In this document: piece after piece, positions 8,055-17,049 of the stretch
Position numbering within the stretch: position 1 is the first letter of the stretch
How the letters are laid out: every line of letters starts with the position of its first letter
NCBI RefSeq assembly: GCF_016907795.1
Contig: NZ_JAFBCR010000001.1
Coordinates: forward strand, 1,860,001-1,924,000
Direction: 5' to 3'
Origin: Kocuria palustris
GTDB taxonomy: Bacteria; Actinomycetota; Actinomycetes; Actinomycetales; Micrococcaceae
DNA: 64,000 bases
Program-made: the position numbers and the translations under genes
The notes under the pieces: model-generated
The model's input: the letters and a program-made list of their open reading frames with translations, nothing else
The model's database searches: none
What the model was told of the DNA's origin: nothing

Positions 8055-9860
8055 TCAGCCTTCCACGGGCAGGGACTGCTCGGCGCCGGGGGAGGCGTCG
8101 GCCGAAACTGCTGCGTTCTGTTCGGTGTCGAGCGCGTCGGGGCTGGGGCCCTGCTCCGACGCGGCACGGGTCTGGGAGGTCTCGGCGGATGCCGCGGAGG
8201 TCTGGTCATCGGCGCTGCCCGCGACGGTCAGGGCGACCGAGGAGCCGACCTCGACCTCCTGGCCCTCGGCGGGGTCCGAGCTGACGACGTCGCCGTCGTC
8301 CTGCGCGTCGGACTCCTCGTAGTAGATGTCCACGTTCACGCCCAGGGCAGTGATGTCATCGGCGGCGTCCTGCGCCGGGCGACCGGTCAGGTCATCGGGC
8401 AGGGTGGCCATCTCCGGGCCGCTCGAGTGCGTCACGGTCACGGTGTCCCCGGGGTTCAGGGTGCCGGCCGGCGAGACGGCGAGCACCTCGCCCTCGGGGC
8501 GGCTGCTGCTGGCCTGGCCGACCTGCTCCACGTTCAGCCCCCGGCTCGTCAGATCGGCCACGACGTCGTCGACGTCCAGCCCGATCAGGTCCTGGGCGAC
8601 GACCTCGACGCTCCCGCCCCCGGCCCCGCTCGAGGCGCCGGCGGTCGAGACGGTCCCCTCCGGGGTCCTCGAGTCGTCGCCCCCGCTGCCCAGGACGAGC
8701 ATGACGGCCAGCCCGATCACCACGAGAGTCAGGACGATGACGGCGCCGATGAGCATGGGCGCGGTCCTCGAGCCGCCGCCTTCGGCCTTCGAGGACCCGG
8801 AGCCGCCGCTCGAGGAGCTGCGCGGGGCCGCCGGGTTGCCCGTGCGATCGGGGCCCGAGGGCGCGGGGGTCACGGGGTCGACGGTGTCGAAGGCCGCGGT
8901 GGAATCGTCGGCGGAATCCTCCTGGGCGCGCTCGCCCGAAGCGGCGGAGCTCGCGGGCCTGGCGTCGGCTCCTGTGGGGCCGGAGACCTCTCCGTTCAGG
9001 AAGGGGCGCATGCCCGGAACGGCCACGACGGCGGCCTCGAGGTCGTCTCGTCGGATCGCGTCCACCGCGCTGGCCACCGCACCGGCCGTGGACGGGCGGT
9101 CCGCCGGGTCCTTGGCGAGCATGGACATGATCAGCGCGCGCGGCCCCGGCGGGACATCCTCGGGCAGCGGCGGGGGCGGGTCGTTGACCTGCGCCAGGGC
9201 GATCGCGATCTGCGAATCGCCGGTGAACGGGCGCTTTCCGGCCAGGCACTCGTAGCCGATGATGCCCAGCGAGTAGATGTCCGAGGAGCCGGTGGCGGTC
9301 TGACCGGTGGCCTGCTCGGGAGCCAGGTACTGGGCGGTGCCCATGACCTGGCCCGTGGCCGTCAGCGGGACCTGATCGGCCACACGGGCGATCCCGAAGT
9401 CGGTGACCTTCACGCGCTTCTCCGGCGTGATCATCAGGTTGCCGGGCTTGACGTCGCGGTGCACGAGACCCTGCGCGTGCGCGGCGGCCAGCGCCCGGGC
9501 CGTCTGCCCGATGTAGTTCAGGACATCGTCCACGGGCAGGCGGCGATCGCGGTCGATCAGGTTCGACAGCGGCTCACCCGGGACCAGCTCCATGACGAGG
9601 TAGGCGGAGCCGTCGTCCTCGCCGTAGTCGTAGACGTTGGCCACACCCGGGTGATTGAGCAGCGCGGTATGCCGAGCCTCGGCGCGGAAGCGCTGGAGGA
9701 AGCTCGGGTCGCCGTTGTACTCATCCTTGAGGATCTTCACCGCGACGGTGCGGCCCAGGACCTGGTCCTTCGCCTTCCACACCTCGCCCATGCCGCCGAT
9801 CGCGATCCGATCGGTCAGGGCGTACCGGCCGCCGAGGACAGTCTTCTTGGAGGGCCTCAT
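8055..9860 (-). CDS. pknA: Ser/Thr protein kinase PknA with extracellular PASTA repeats
   Basis: A 601-residue kinase. The catalytic domain (about 12-275) shows glycine loop IGGMGEV, K42, D136 in [11 protein letters not shown] at 154-156 and APE at about 184. A Ser/Gly-rich linker precedes one transmembrane helix (about 370-395, [19 protein letters not shown]). Outside are two PASTA-like repeats, beginning near [14 protein letters not shown] and [16 protein letters not shown], then an acidic Ser/Ala/Gln-rich tail. M. tuberculosis PknA lacks PASTA domains, so this version may sense wall fragments itself. It regulates cell shape and division together with PknB. It overlaps pbpA by four bases. 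Confidence 0.93.
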   Translation of the reverse strand: MRPSKKTVLGGRYALTDRIAIGGMGEVWKAKDQVLGRTVAVKILKDEYNGDPSFLQRFRAEARHTALLNHPGVANVYDYGEDDGSAYLVMELVPGEPLSNLIDRDRRLPVDDVLNYIGQTARALAAAHAQGLVHRDVKPGNLMITPEKRVKVTDFGIARVADQVPLTATGQVMGTAQYLAPEQATGQTATGSSDIYSLGIIGYECLAGKRPFTGDSQIAIALAQVNDPPPPLPEDVPPGPRALIMSMLAKDPADRPSTAGAVASAVDAIRRDDLEAAVVAVPGMRPFLNGEVSGPTGADARPASSAASGERAQEDSADDSTAAFDTVDPVTPAPSGPDRTGNPAAPRSSSSGGSGSSKAEGGGSRTAPMLIGAVIVLTLVVIGLAVMLVLGSGGDDSRTPEGTVSTAGASSGAGGGSVEVVAQDLIGLDVDDVVADLTSRGLNVEQVGQASSSRPEGEVLAVSPAGTLNPGDTVTVTHSSGPEMATLPDDLTGRPAQDAADDITALGVNVDIYYEESDAQDDGDVVSSDPAEGQEVEVGSSVALTVAGSADDQTSAASAETSQTRAASEQGPSPDALDTEQNAAVSADASPGAEQSLPVEG

Positions 9861-11302
9861 CGGGTGAGCACCTCCTCGAACATGCGCTGTGCAGTGGGGG
9901 ACGTCAGCGTGGAGGCCGTGGTGGTGTCCACGTCCTCGAACACGACGGCGATCGCGATCTCCGGATCATCCGCGGGCGCGAAGCCGGTGAACCAGGAGTC
10001 CGTGAGGCCCGTCTCGGAGCCGATCTCCGCGGTGCCGGTCTTGCCCGCCACCGAGTGGCCGGGCACCGCGGCGCCGCGGGCGATTCCATTGTCCACGTCG
10101 GAGACCATCAGATCCTCCAGGGTGTCAGCGACATCCGCAGAGGTCGCCTGGTTCAGCTCTTCGGGCTCGAAGTCCTGGATCACCGACAGGTCCGAGGAGC
10201 GGACCTGGTCCACGAGCTGGGGCTTCATCAGGACGCCGTCGTTGCCGAGGGCCGCCGAGATCATGGCGACCTGCATGGGGGTTGAGCGGACGTCGTACTG
10301 CCCGATCGAGGCCATGGCGAGCTCGGCGTCGGTCATGCCCTCCGGGAAGCTGGACGGCGTCACGGACATGGGGATGTCGAGGCCCTGGCCGTAGCCGAAG
10401 TTCTCCGCGGTCTGGGCGATCCGGTCCTCGCCGAGGTCCATGGCGACCTGGGCGAACGGCACGTTGCAGGAGTTCTCGAGGGCGAACTGCAGGTCGGCCA
10501 CGTCGCGAGCATCGCACGGGCCGCCGCGGTAGTTCGGCAGGGTGATGCTCGTGCCGGGCAGCTCGAGCTCCTGGGGGTTCGGGATCTCGGTGTCGGTCGT
10601 GTACTCGCCGGACTCCAGGGCCGCGACGGTGTCGATCAGCTTGAACGTGGAGGCCGGGGCGTAGAGATCGCCGCCGATCGTGCGATTGACCAGAGGCTGG
10701 GCCGGATCGCTGCTGTAGGCCTCCGAGGCGGCCATCACGGACTCGGTGTCGTGCGAGGACATCTTGTTGGGGTCGAACCCCGGCGAGGATGCCATGGCCA
10801 GGATCCGGCCGGTGTCAGGCTCGATCGCCACGATGGCGCCCTGGCGGCCCTGGAGCGAATCGTGGGCGATCTGCTGCAGCTCGGGATCCAGCGTGGTCTC
10901 GACCGAGGCGCCCGTCTGCTGCTCGCCGGACAGCGTGGACATCACCCGGTTGTAGAACTGGTCGTCCGAGGAGCCGGAGAGCTCATCGCCCATCTCCTGC
11001 TCGAGCGCCGTGGCGCCGTAGACGGGGGAGAAGTACCCGGTGACCTCGGAGTAGAGATCGCCCTGCGGGTACTCCCGGGCGAAGGCGTAGTCGCCCTCGG
11101 TGGGCACCGAGCGGGCGATCTCCTCGCCGCCTGCCAGGATCGAGCCGCGGTCCCTGCCGAACTGCTCGTACAGGGTGCGGGTGTTCCAGGGGTCGGCTGC
11201 GAGCGAGCGCTGCTGGAAGAACATGATGGACGTCAGGGCCAGCAGCAGCACCGCGAACATGGCGACGGCTGCCATCCACACGTGACGGATCGAGCGGTTC
11301 AC
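9857..11302 (-). CDS. pbpA: Class B penicillin-binding protein PbpA
   Basis: A 481-residue monofunctional transpeptidase that crosslinks peptidoglycan as partner of the SEDS polymerase encoded just upstream. One N-terminal signal-anchor helix (about 8-29) is followed by a dimerisation domain and the transpeptidase domain with S218-x-x-K221 (PASTFK), S278-x-N280 (SCN) and K421-T-G (AGKTGTAE). The length matches mycobacterial PbpA. The gene overlaps rodA by four bases and pknA by four bases, so synthesis is translationally coupled within the operon; PknB phosphorylates PbpA in mycobacteria. Confidence 0.95.
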   Translation of the reverse strand: MNRSIRHVWMAAVAMFAVLLLALTSIMFFQQRSLAADPWNTRTLYEQFGRDRGSILAGGEEIARSVPTEGDYAFAREYPQGDLYSEVTGYFSPVYGATALEQEMGDELSGSSDDQFYNRVMSTLSGEQQTGASVETTLDPELQQIAHDSLQGRQGAIVAIEPDTGRILAMASSPGFDPNKMSSHDTESVMAASEAYSSDPAQPLVNRTIGGDLYAPASTFKLIDTVAALESGEYTTDTEIPNPQELELPGTSITLPNYRGGPCDARDVADLQFALENSCNVPFAQVAMDLGEDRIAQTAENFGYGQGLDIPMSVTPSSFPEGMTDAELAMASIGQYDVRSTPMQVAMISAALGNDGVLMKPQLVDQVRSSDLSVIQDFEPEELNQATSADVADTLEDLMVSDVDNGIARGAAVPGHSVAGKTGTAEIGSETGLTDSWFTGFAPADDPEIAIAVVFEDVDTTTASTLTSPTAQRMFEEVLTR

Positions 11303-13083
11303 GGCCTGCCTCCTCTGCTGTCCTGCGGGCTCTGGCGCTGGGCTGACCCGCCGGAGCGGCGGGGCCGCAGGTCTGCGGCCGGGTCGGGGGTGCCGATCTC
11401 GGTGGGCTCGTCGTCCGCATCAGCTGCTGCGGACCGGGAGCTGCGGGCCAGCGGGACGACCTCGGTCTCCTCGGAGCCGGCCTCGGGAGCCAGCTCGCGA
11501 GCTCGGCCGGAGCCGCCTCGGCTCTGCGTCCCGGGCAGGCCCGAAGCTCGCCGAGCGGCCGAGCCTGCGGGGGCCTCCTCCTCGGGATCGTCGTCGGAGC
11601 GCTCCTCGCGACGCGCGCGACGGCGCTCGGCGCGCTCGAGACGAGCGGCCTCCTCCGCCTTGGCCCGCTCGGCCTCCTCCTGCTCGTGGGCCTCGAACTC
11701 GGCGATCTCCTCGTCGCTGGCCGGGCCGTACACGATCGGGCGGCGAGCGGAATGCGAGATCGCGAGCAGCAGCGCCACGATGATCCAGTTCGAGAGCATC
11801 GAGGAGCCGCCTGCCGACATGAACGGCGTGGTCAGGCCCGTCAGGGGGATCACGCGGGTCACGCCGCCGACGACGACGAACAGCTGGATGACCATGATCG
11901 AGGCCAGGCCGGCGGCGAGCAGCTTGCCGAACGTGTCCGGGGTGCCCAGCGAGGCCCGGTAGCCGCGCGAGGCCAGCAGGAAGAACAGGATGAGGATCGC
12001 GGACACGCCGATGAGCCCGAGCTCCTCGCCGAAGGCCGTGATGATCATGTCCGAATTGGCATAGGAGACCAGATCGGGACGGCCCTGGCCCCAGCCCTGG
12101 CCGAACAGCCCGCCGGAGGCCAGGCCGAACAGGCCCTGCACGATCTGGCGCGAGCCGCCGACGGGGGCGTCGTAGATCTCCGGATCGAAGGCGTGGATCC
12201 AGGAGTCGAGACGGGCCGCGACGTGGCCGAAGGTCTGAGAGGCCACGAAGCCTCCGGCGGCCACGAAGATCAGCCCCAGGATGATCCAGCTCAGGCGGCC
12301 GGTGGCGAGGTAGAGCATGGCCACGAACAGGCCGAAGAACAGGATCGCGGTGCCGAGGTCGCGCTGCAGCACGAGCACCCCGATGGCCACGAGCCACGCG
12401 GCGAACAGGGGCGCGAGATCCCGGAAGCGCGGCAGATGCAGGGGACCGATCTTGGGCCCGGCCAGCAGGATGACGTCGCGGTTCGTGGACAGGTAGCCCG
12501 CGAAGAACATCGCCAGGGTGATCTTGGCGATCTCGCCGGGCTGGAAGGTCCGCCCGCCGATGGAGATCCAGATCCGTGCTCCGTTGATCTCGGTGCCGAG
12601 CCCGGGCAGCAGCGGCAGAATCAGCAGCAGGGCGGAGGCCACCAGCGAGATGTAGGTCACCTTGCGAAGCGCCCGGTGGTCCCTGAGCAGCAGGAGCACC
12701 GCGGCAGCGGCGGCCACGCCCACGCCCGTCCACAGCAGCTGGCTGCCTGCGGCGTCCGAGTCCATCAGCAGGTCGATCCGGTGGATCATCGCCAGGCCGA
12801 GGCCGTTGAGGGTCACGACGATCGGCAGGATGTACGGATCCGCGTACGGGGCGCGGATCCACAGGATGACATGCACGAGCAGGGAGCCGCCGCCCAGCAC
12901 AATCGCGGTGCGCAGCACATGCCCGCTGTCCTCGGCGAAGCGCTCAGGGTCCACGAGGAAGTTGGCCCCGACGGCCAGGGCGAGCGCGAGCAGCAGCAGC
13001 ACGAGCTCGGTCACGCGCCTGCGGCGCTGGATCGGCTCCCGCGAGGCGGTGCCGAGTGCGGGGGCGGCGGCCTGGGTCGACAT
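11299..13083 (-). CDS. rodA: SEDS peptidoglycan polymerase RodA/FtsW family
   Basis: A 594-residue polytopic protein with about ten or more transmembrane helices that polymerises lipid II into glycan strands. Family marks include GTEINGARIWISIGGRTFQP, PGEIAKI, DLGTAILFF, the GQGWGQG loop and the end motif LPLTGLTTPFMSAGGSSML. It differs from canonical RodA in a cytoplasmic C-terminal extension of more than 100 residues, first a Glu/Ala/Arg-rich coiled-coil-like stretch, then a Ser/Arg/Asp-rich tail that would offer many Ser/Thr targets to the linked kinases (inference). The stop overlaps the pbpA start and the start overlaps the last base of pstP. Confidence 0.94.
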   Translation of the reverse strand: MSTQAAAPALGTASREPIQRRRRVTELVLLLLALALAVGANFLVDPERFAEDSGHVLRTAIVLGGGSLLVHVILWIRAPYADPYILPIVVTLNGLGLAMIHRIDLLMDSDAAGSQLLWTGVGVAAAAAVLLLLRDHRALRKVTYISLVASALLLILPLLPGLGTEINGARIWISIGGRTFQPGEIAKITLAMFFAGYLSTNRDVILLAGPKIGPLHLPRFRDLAPLFAAWLVAIGVLVLQRDLGTAILFFGLFVAMLYLATGRLSWIILGLIFVAAGGFVASQTFGHVAARLDSWIHAFDPEIYDAPVGGSRQIVQGLFGLASGGLFGQGWGQGRPDLVSYANSDMIITAFGEELGLIGVSAILILFFLLASRGYRASLGTPDTFGKLLAAGLASIMVIQLFVVVGGVTRVIPLTGLTTPFMSAGGSSMLSNWIIVALLLAISHSARRPIVYGPASDEEIAEFEAHEQEEAERAKAEEAARLERAERRRARREERSDDDPEEEAPAGSAARRASGLPGTQSRGGSGRARELAPEAGSEETEVVPLARSSRSAAADADDEPTEIGTPDPAADLRPRRSGGSAQRQSPQDSRGGRP

Positions 13084-14639
13084 CAGCCCTCCCCTCCCTC
13101 ATCGGCGCTTCTGGAGGACTCGGGGTAGTTCACGGTGCCGGTGGAGCCGGGCGAGGGCTCGCGGCTGGCCGAGTCCTGCGCCTCGTCCTCGGCCTCCTGG
13201 CGCTCGCGGTCGGAGCGCGCGGCGTCCGAGCGCAGCCCGAGCACGATGCTCTCGGCGTGGCCGAGGTCATCGGCGGCGATCGTGTCCTCGACTCGCGAGC
13301 GGGCGTAGCCGGGGAGGTCGTCGACCGCCAGGTCCGTGGACTGCTGGACCTCGGAGAGCTGGATGGGCCCGAGGCTCTGGTCCACCCCCTGGTAGATCGC
13401 GACGTTGTCGCCGTCGGAGCCGACGAAGTACTGCCCCCGGGTCCATGCATAGGCCAGCGCCCCGGCAACGACGAGCGCGGCGACCACGAGGATCGCCACG
13501 ACGCTGCCGATGATCCGGCCGCGCCGGTGCGAGCTGCGGGTCTGCAGGGCGGAGTCGACCTCGGAGATGTCCGTGAGGGAGTCCGCGGCGGAGGTCCGCA
13601 CGAGGGTCGCACGACGTGCGGCCGCGGAGCCGCTCACGGTGGGGATGCGGCCGGTCTGCGTGGCGTTGGCCGCTGCACCCACCAGGACATGCGGCAACTC
13701 GTCGAGACCGCGGCGCAGCTCGGCCGCGCTGGTGTCCTGCGGCTCCTGGGGCTGCTTCTGTGCGGACGCAGCCCACGGTGCCGGCGCCGTGACGGCCTCG
13801 GGCTCCTGCGCGGGAGCGGAGGCGCGGGCCCGTTCGGTGAGCTGATCGGAGGTCAGGGCCTCGTCCGGATCCGGCAGCGCGCCGGTCAGGTCGGTGTCAG
13901 CGGACTCGAGGTCGGCGGCGTCGACGACCTCGAGCACGACCACCGTGACGTTGTCCGGGGCGCCGCGCTTGAGGGTTGCGCGCACCAGGGTCTGGGCGAT
14001 CTCGTCGAGCTCGGCGTCCGAGCGCAGCAGCGACTCGATCGCCGCGGGCTTCATGACCGCGTTGAGCCCGTCGGAGCACAGCAGCCAGCGCTCGCCGACG
14101 ACGGCGTCGTAGACCTCGGCCTCGAGCTCCGGCGAGGCGTCGACATCGCCGAGGACGCGCATCAGGACGTTGCGATGCGGGTGGGTCTCGGCCTCCTCCG
14201 GGCGCAGGCGGCCTTCCTCGATGAGGCGCTGCACGAAGGTGTGGTCGGTGGTGATCTGCTCGAAGGCGTCGCCGCGCAGGCGGTAGGCGCGGGAATCGCC
14301 GATGTGGCACAGGGCGATCTGATCGCCGTCGATGAGCAGCGAGGTCACGGTGGTGCCCATGCCGGCCAGGCGCGGCTGCTGGCGCACCAGCTCCGCGAGG
14401 TTCTGGTTGGCGTTCTGGATCTCGTCGGCGAGCTCGGTCACGGCGTGGCCGCCGAAGCCGCCGCGGTCCAGATGCGTCAGGTCGATCACGGCCGATGCCG
14501 AGGCGACGTCACCGCCGACGTGCCCGCCCATGCCGTCGGCGACGACGGCGAGATGACGACCCGCGTAGGCGGAGTCGTCGTTCTTGGAGCGGATCCTGCC
14601 CACATCCGAGCGGGCGGCGAAGCGGAAGGCGAGGGCCAT
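13083..14639 (-). CDS. pstP: PP2C-family Ser/Thr phosphatase PstP
   Basis: A 518-residue membrane phosphatase that reverses PknA/PknB phosphorylation. The cytoplasmic PP2C domain (about 5-240) has the metal-binding motifs R-x-K-N-D-D (GRIRSKNDDS), DGMGGHVGG, GDSRAYRL, LCSDGLN and PDNVTVVV. A linker of about 130 residues leads to one helix (IIGSVVAILVVAALVVAGALAYA) and an extracellular domain of roughly 100 residues ending in a Ser/Glu-rich tail. The order and single-helix topology match mycobacterial PstP. It lies between fhaB (3-base gap) and rodA (1-base overlap). Confidence 0.95.
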   Translation of the reverse strand: MALAFRFAARSDVGRIRSKNDDSAYAGRHLAVVADGMGGHVGGDVASASAVIDLTHLDRGGFGGHAVTELADEIQNANQNLAELVRQQPRLAGMGTTVTSLLIDGDQIALCHIGDSRAYRLRGDAFEQITTDHTFVQRLIEEGRLRPEEAETHPHRNVLMRVLGDVDASPELEAEVYDAVVGERWLLCSDGLNAVMKPAAIESLLRSDAELDEIAQTLVRATLKRGAPDNVTVVVLEVVDAADLESADTDLTGALPDPDEALTSDQLTERARASAPAQEPEAVTAPAPWAASAQKQPQEPQDTSAAELRRGLDELPHVLVGAAANATQTGRIPTVSGSAAARRATLVRTSAADSLTDISEVDSALQTRSSHRRGRIIGSVVAILVVAALVVAGALAYAWTRGQYFVGSDGDNVAIYQGVDQSLGPIQLSEVQQSTDLAVDDLPGYARSRVEDTIAADDLGHAESIVLGLRSDAARSDRERQEAEDEAQDSASREPSPGSTGTVNYPESSRSADEGGEG

Positions 14640-14642
14640 GGG

Positions 14643-15128
14643 TCAGGCCCTCAGTTCCAGCACGGACTTGCCCACGCGGAAGGGGCGGCCGGCGTCGACG
14701 GGGACGGCGCGGGTCAGGCGCTGCTCGTCGATGTAGGTGCCGTTGGTCGAGCCCAGATCCTCCAGGAACCAGCGCGAGCCCTGCGGGAACAGGCGGGCGT
14801 GGCGGCCGGAGGCGTAGTCGTCCTCCAGGGGGATGTCGCACTCGGAGGAGCGGCCCATGGTCACGGGGGCGCTGCCGAGCTGGTGCGCCCGCCCGCCGGT
14901 GGGGCCCTGGAGGACCACGAGGGTGCTGGGGAGATGACGGGGCGCAGGCCCGGCCGCAGCGGGTGCTGGGGCGGCGCCGCGCCGCTGCTGCCCGCTGCGC
15001 GCGGAGGACCTGCGGCGGCGCCGGTCCACGGAGAGGTCGCGGCCCTGCGTGAGGACCACGGCCAGGATCATGACCCACAGCAGTGCCAGGAACCCGAAGC
15101 GCAGCAGCGTGACGGTCAGCTCAGACAT
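14643..15128 (-). CDS. fhaB: FHA-domain protein FhaB/FipA
   Basis: A 161-residue protein with an N-terminal membrane helix (about 5-25, VTLLRFGFLALLWVMILAVV), a basic Ser/Ala/Pro linker and a C-terminal FHA domain (about 75-155) carrying the phosphothreonine-binding residues GRSSECD, SGRHARL and DLGSTNGTYID. In mycobacteria FipA (FhaB) is phosphorylated by PknB and links FtsZ with FtsQ. The start overlaps the end of fhaA by eight bases, with no separate promoter visible. Confidence 0.94.
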   Translation of the reverse strand: MSELTVTLLRFGFLALLWVMILAVVLTQGRDLSVDRRRRRSSARSGQQRRGAAPAPAAAGPAPRHLPSTLVVLQGPTGGRAHQLGSAPVTMGRSSECDIPLEDDYASGRHARLFPQGSRWFLEDLGSTNGTYIDEQRLTRAVPVDAGRPFRVGKSVLELRA

Positions 15129-15891
15129 TCTTCCGATTCCTCCTGGGGGCGACGAGCCGGAAGACGATGCGGGTGCGGCCCATCTCGATGACCGCGCCGT
15201 TGACGAGCTCGGTGCGTCCGCGCAGGCGCTGGCCGTCCACCAAGGAGCCGTTGGTCGAGCCGAGGTCCACGGCGAGCCAGTGCTCCCCCTCGCGGCGGAT
15301 CTCCAGATGCTGGCGTGAGACCCCGGTGTCTTCGACGGTGATGTCCGCGCCGGAGGAGCGGCCCAGGATGATCGAGTCGGCCTCCACGCTCAGGCGCTGG
15401 CCGTCGATGTCCAGCACCGGCACCCAGTTCTCAGGCGTGCGGTGCGGAGTCCCGGCGGGCCGTGCGGGACGAGGAGCCTCACGAGCGGCTGACGGGCTCG
15501 GGGCGGCGTCCTCGGTGCTCGTGCGGCGGGCCGAGGAGATGATCTCGAAGCTGCCGCGCTCGATCTCCGGATTGCGGGTGAACGAGACGCGGACGGAACC
15601 CTGCAGCGTGTAGGCCTGCGAGCGGGCGTGCTTGATGACGACCTCGCACAGCTCCTCCGCCAGCGGGGTGCCCCATTCCTGGGCGCGGGGGAAGTCCTCG
15701 TCCGAGAACTCGACGATGAAGTCGTTGGGCGCCATGGTGCGCCCCGCCGAGATCGTGAACGAGTGCTCGTCGAGCTCGCGACGCAGCGCGCTGGCGATCT
15801 CCACTGCTTCGATGCGTCGCCGCGATCCCGTGGAGAACGCGGTGCGCACGGCCTTCTCGATGCCGCGTTCTAGGTTGTCGAGGAATCCCAT
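15121..15891 (-). CDS. fhaA: FHA-domain protein FhaA, DUF3662 type
   Basis: A 256-residue soluble protein. The N-terminal DUF3662 domain (about 1-125, beginning MGFLDNLERGIEKAV) is followed by a short Pro/Ala linker and a C-terminal FHA domain (about 165-250) with GRSSGAD, VSRQHLE and DLGSTNGSLVDG. In mycobacteria FhaA binds phosphorylated MviN pseudokinase and regulates late peptidoglycan steps. The linker is much shorter than the mycobacterial one. I choose the ATG at 15889-15891, with GGAAGGAGG upstream, over a longer frame. It is the first gene of the seven-gene leftward operon; a TACTAT -10-like hexamer lies at 15962-15967 on the minus strand, about 70 bases before the start. Confidence 0.94.
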   Translation of the reverse strand: MGFLDNLERGIEKAVRTAFSTGSRRRIEAVEIASALRRELDEHSFTISAGRTMAPNDFIVEFSDEDFPRAQEWGTPLAEELCEVVIKHARSQAYTLQGSVRVSFTRNPEIERGSFEIISSARRTSTEDAAPSPSAAREAPRPARPAGTPHRTPENWVPVLDIDGQRLSVEADSIILGRSSGADITVEDTGVSRQHLEIRREGEHWLAVDLGSTNGSLVDGQRLRGRTELVNGAVIEMGRTRIVFRLVAPRRNRKNV

Positions 15892-16127
15892 GCGCCTCCT
15901 TCCACGGGGCTCGGGTGATGCAGGGCGGTCCAGCCCGACAGGGTGCGAGCATGGTCTCAAGATAGTAGATGGTGCTGACGGAGACGCACCGAGGACTGCC
16001 GGGATGCAGATTCAGTCACAGGAGGATGAGTGCCCGGTGGAGTGCAGATGAGTGCCAGCTGAGACGGCGGCGGCAAGCCGATGCCCTGGCCCTTGAGCTC
16101 GCCCGTCGACTGGGCCAAGGTGGGGCC

Positions 16128-16976
16128 ATGGATACCAAGAATGCTGATCAGCGCGTGAATGCTTCCCTGCCCGACGATGTCATGGCATCGGCGGTCGGCG
16201 TCGGTCGCCGTCGGCGCAGCCGCTCGCTGAGCCTGGCGCTGCCGGTGCTCGGGCTGAGCGCCCTCCTGCTCGCCGGCTGCAGCGCCGCCGACGACGTCGA
16301 CTCGGATGACGGGGCCGATTCCTCGCAGTCGCAGTCCCAGGAGACCAGCGACGACGCCTCGACGGACGCCTCCGACGATGCCAGCGAGCAGAGCTCGGAC
16401 GATGCCTCGGAGGAGGCATCCGACGACGCCTCCGATGAGGCCTCGAACGACGCGTCCGACGGCGCCTCTGAGGAGGCTTCTGATGACGCGTCCGACGATG
16501 CCTCGGACGACGCCTCCGATGACGCGTCGGCGGGCGCCTCGGAGGGCTCCTCCGCCGCCGGCGGCGTCGCCGCCGGCTCGGGCGTCCCCGCGGACTCCGC
16601 GCAGCTCGACGAGATCCTGGGCGCGGCCGAGGGCACGCTCGACGGCTCCACGGCCGTGACCATCGAGGAGAAGGGCGCCGCCGGCTGGAAGGTCACCGTG
16701 GTCGAGGGCTCCGACGAGCAGGAGGTCCGCGTCAGCGAGGACCTGTCCACCGAGGTCACCGAGACCGAGCAGGAGGATCAGGACGTGGATCCCGCCTCGG
16801 TCGAGGTGTCCATGGCCGATGCCATCGAGGCGGCCTCCGCCGACCAGGACGGCACCATCACCGAGGTCTCGCTGGACGAGGACGACGGCTCGATCGCCTG
16901 GCAGGTCGAGTTCGACGACGAGATCGACGTGGACGTGGACGCGAGCAGCGGCGACGTCATCGGCGTCGACCGCTGA
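16128..16976 (+). CDS. PepSY-domain lipoprotein with acidic DDAS repeats
   Basis: A 282-residue predicted lipoprotein. A basic n-region RRRRSRS is followed by a hydrophobic stretch and the lipobox LLAGC, so the mature protein would be lipid-anchored outside. Next comes an approximately 60-residue tract of Asp/Ala/Ser tetrapeptides (DDAS, EEAS, DDAS), an Ala/Gly/Ser hinge, then two acidic PepSY-like units ending in FDDEIDVDVDASSGDVIGVD. PepSY domains often bind or inhibit proteases or metal complexes; the ligand is unknown. The start is uncertain: ATG 16128 gives a long pre-lipobox segment, and ATG 16182 would give a more typical signal peptide. The gene is divergent from fhaA. Confidence 0.8.
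   Translation: MDTKNADQRVNASLPDDVMASAVGVGRRRRSRSLSLALPVLGLSALLLAGCSAADDVDSDDGADSSQSQSQETSDDASTDASDDASEQSSDDASEEASDDASDEASNDASDGASEEASDDASDDASDDASDDASAGASEGSSAAGGVAAGSGVPADSAQLDEILGAAEGTLDGSTAVTIEEKGAAGWKVTVVEGSDEQEVRVSEDLSTEVTETEQEDQDVDPASVEVSMADAIEAASADQDGTITEVSLDEDDGSIAWQVEFDDEIDVDVDASSGDVIGVDR
16347..16529 (+). repeat. Degenerate 12-base tandem repeat encoding D/E-D/E-A-S units
   Basis: About fifteen units of the form (T/A)CSGACGAYGCC, each coding for Ser-Asp/Glu-Asp/Glu-Ala, form the spacer of the PepSY lipoprotein. The unit is a multiple of three, so copy-number change alters spacer length without shifting the frame. Confidence 0.75.
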
Positions 16977-16993
16977 TCGGGACCCTGCGCACG

Positions 16994-17037
16994 ACGAAGG
17001 CCGCCCCCGCCGTGATGGCGGGGACGGGCTTCCTCGT
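16994..17037. terminator. Imperfect terminator hairpin between convergent genes
   Basis: The arms 16994-17011 and 17017-17037 pair with a few mismatches around a GTGAT loop; the apical CCCCCGCC/GGCGGGG part is strong. It lies between the convergent PepSY lipoprotein (+) and DASS transporter (-) stops. Confidence 0.5.
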
Positions 17038-17049
17038 GCAGGTCAGGGA

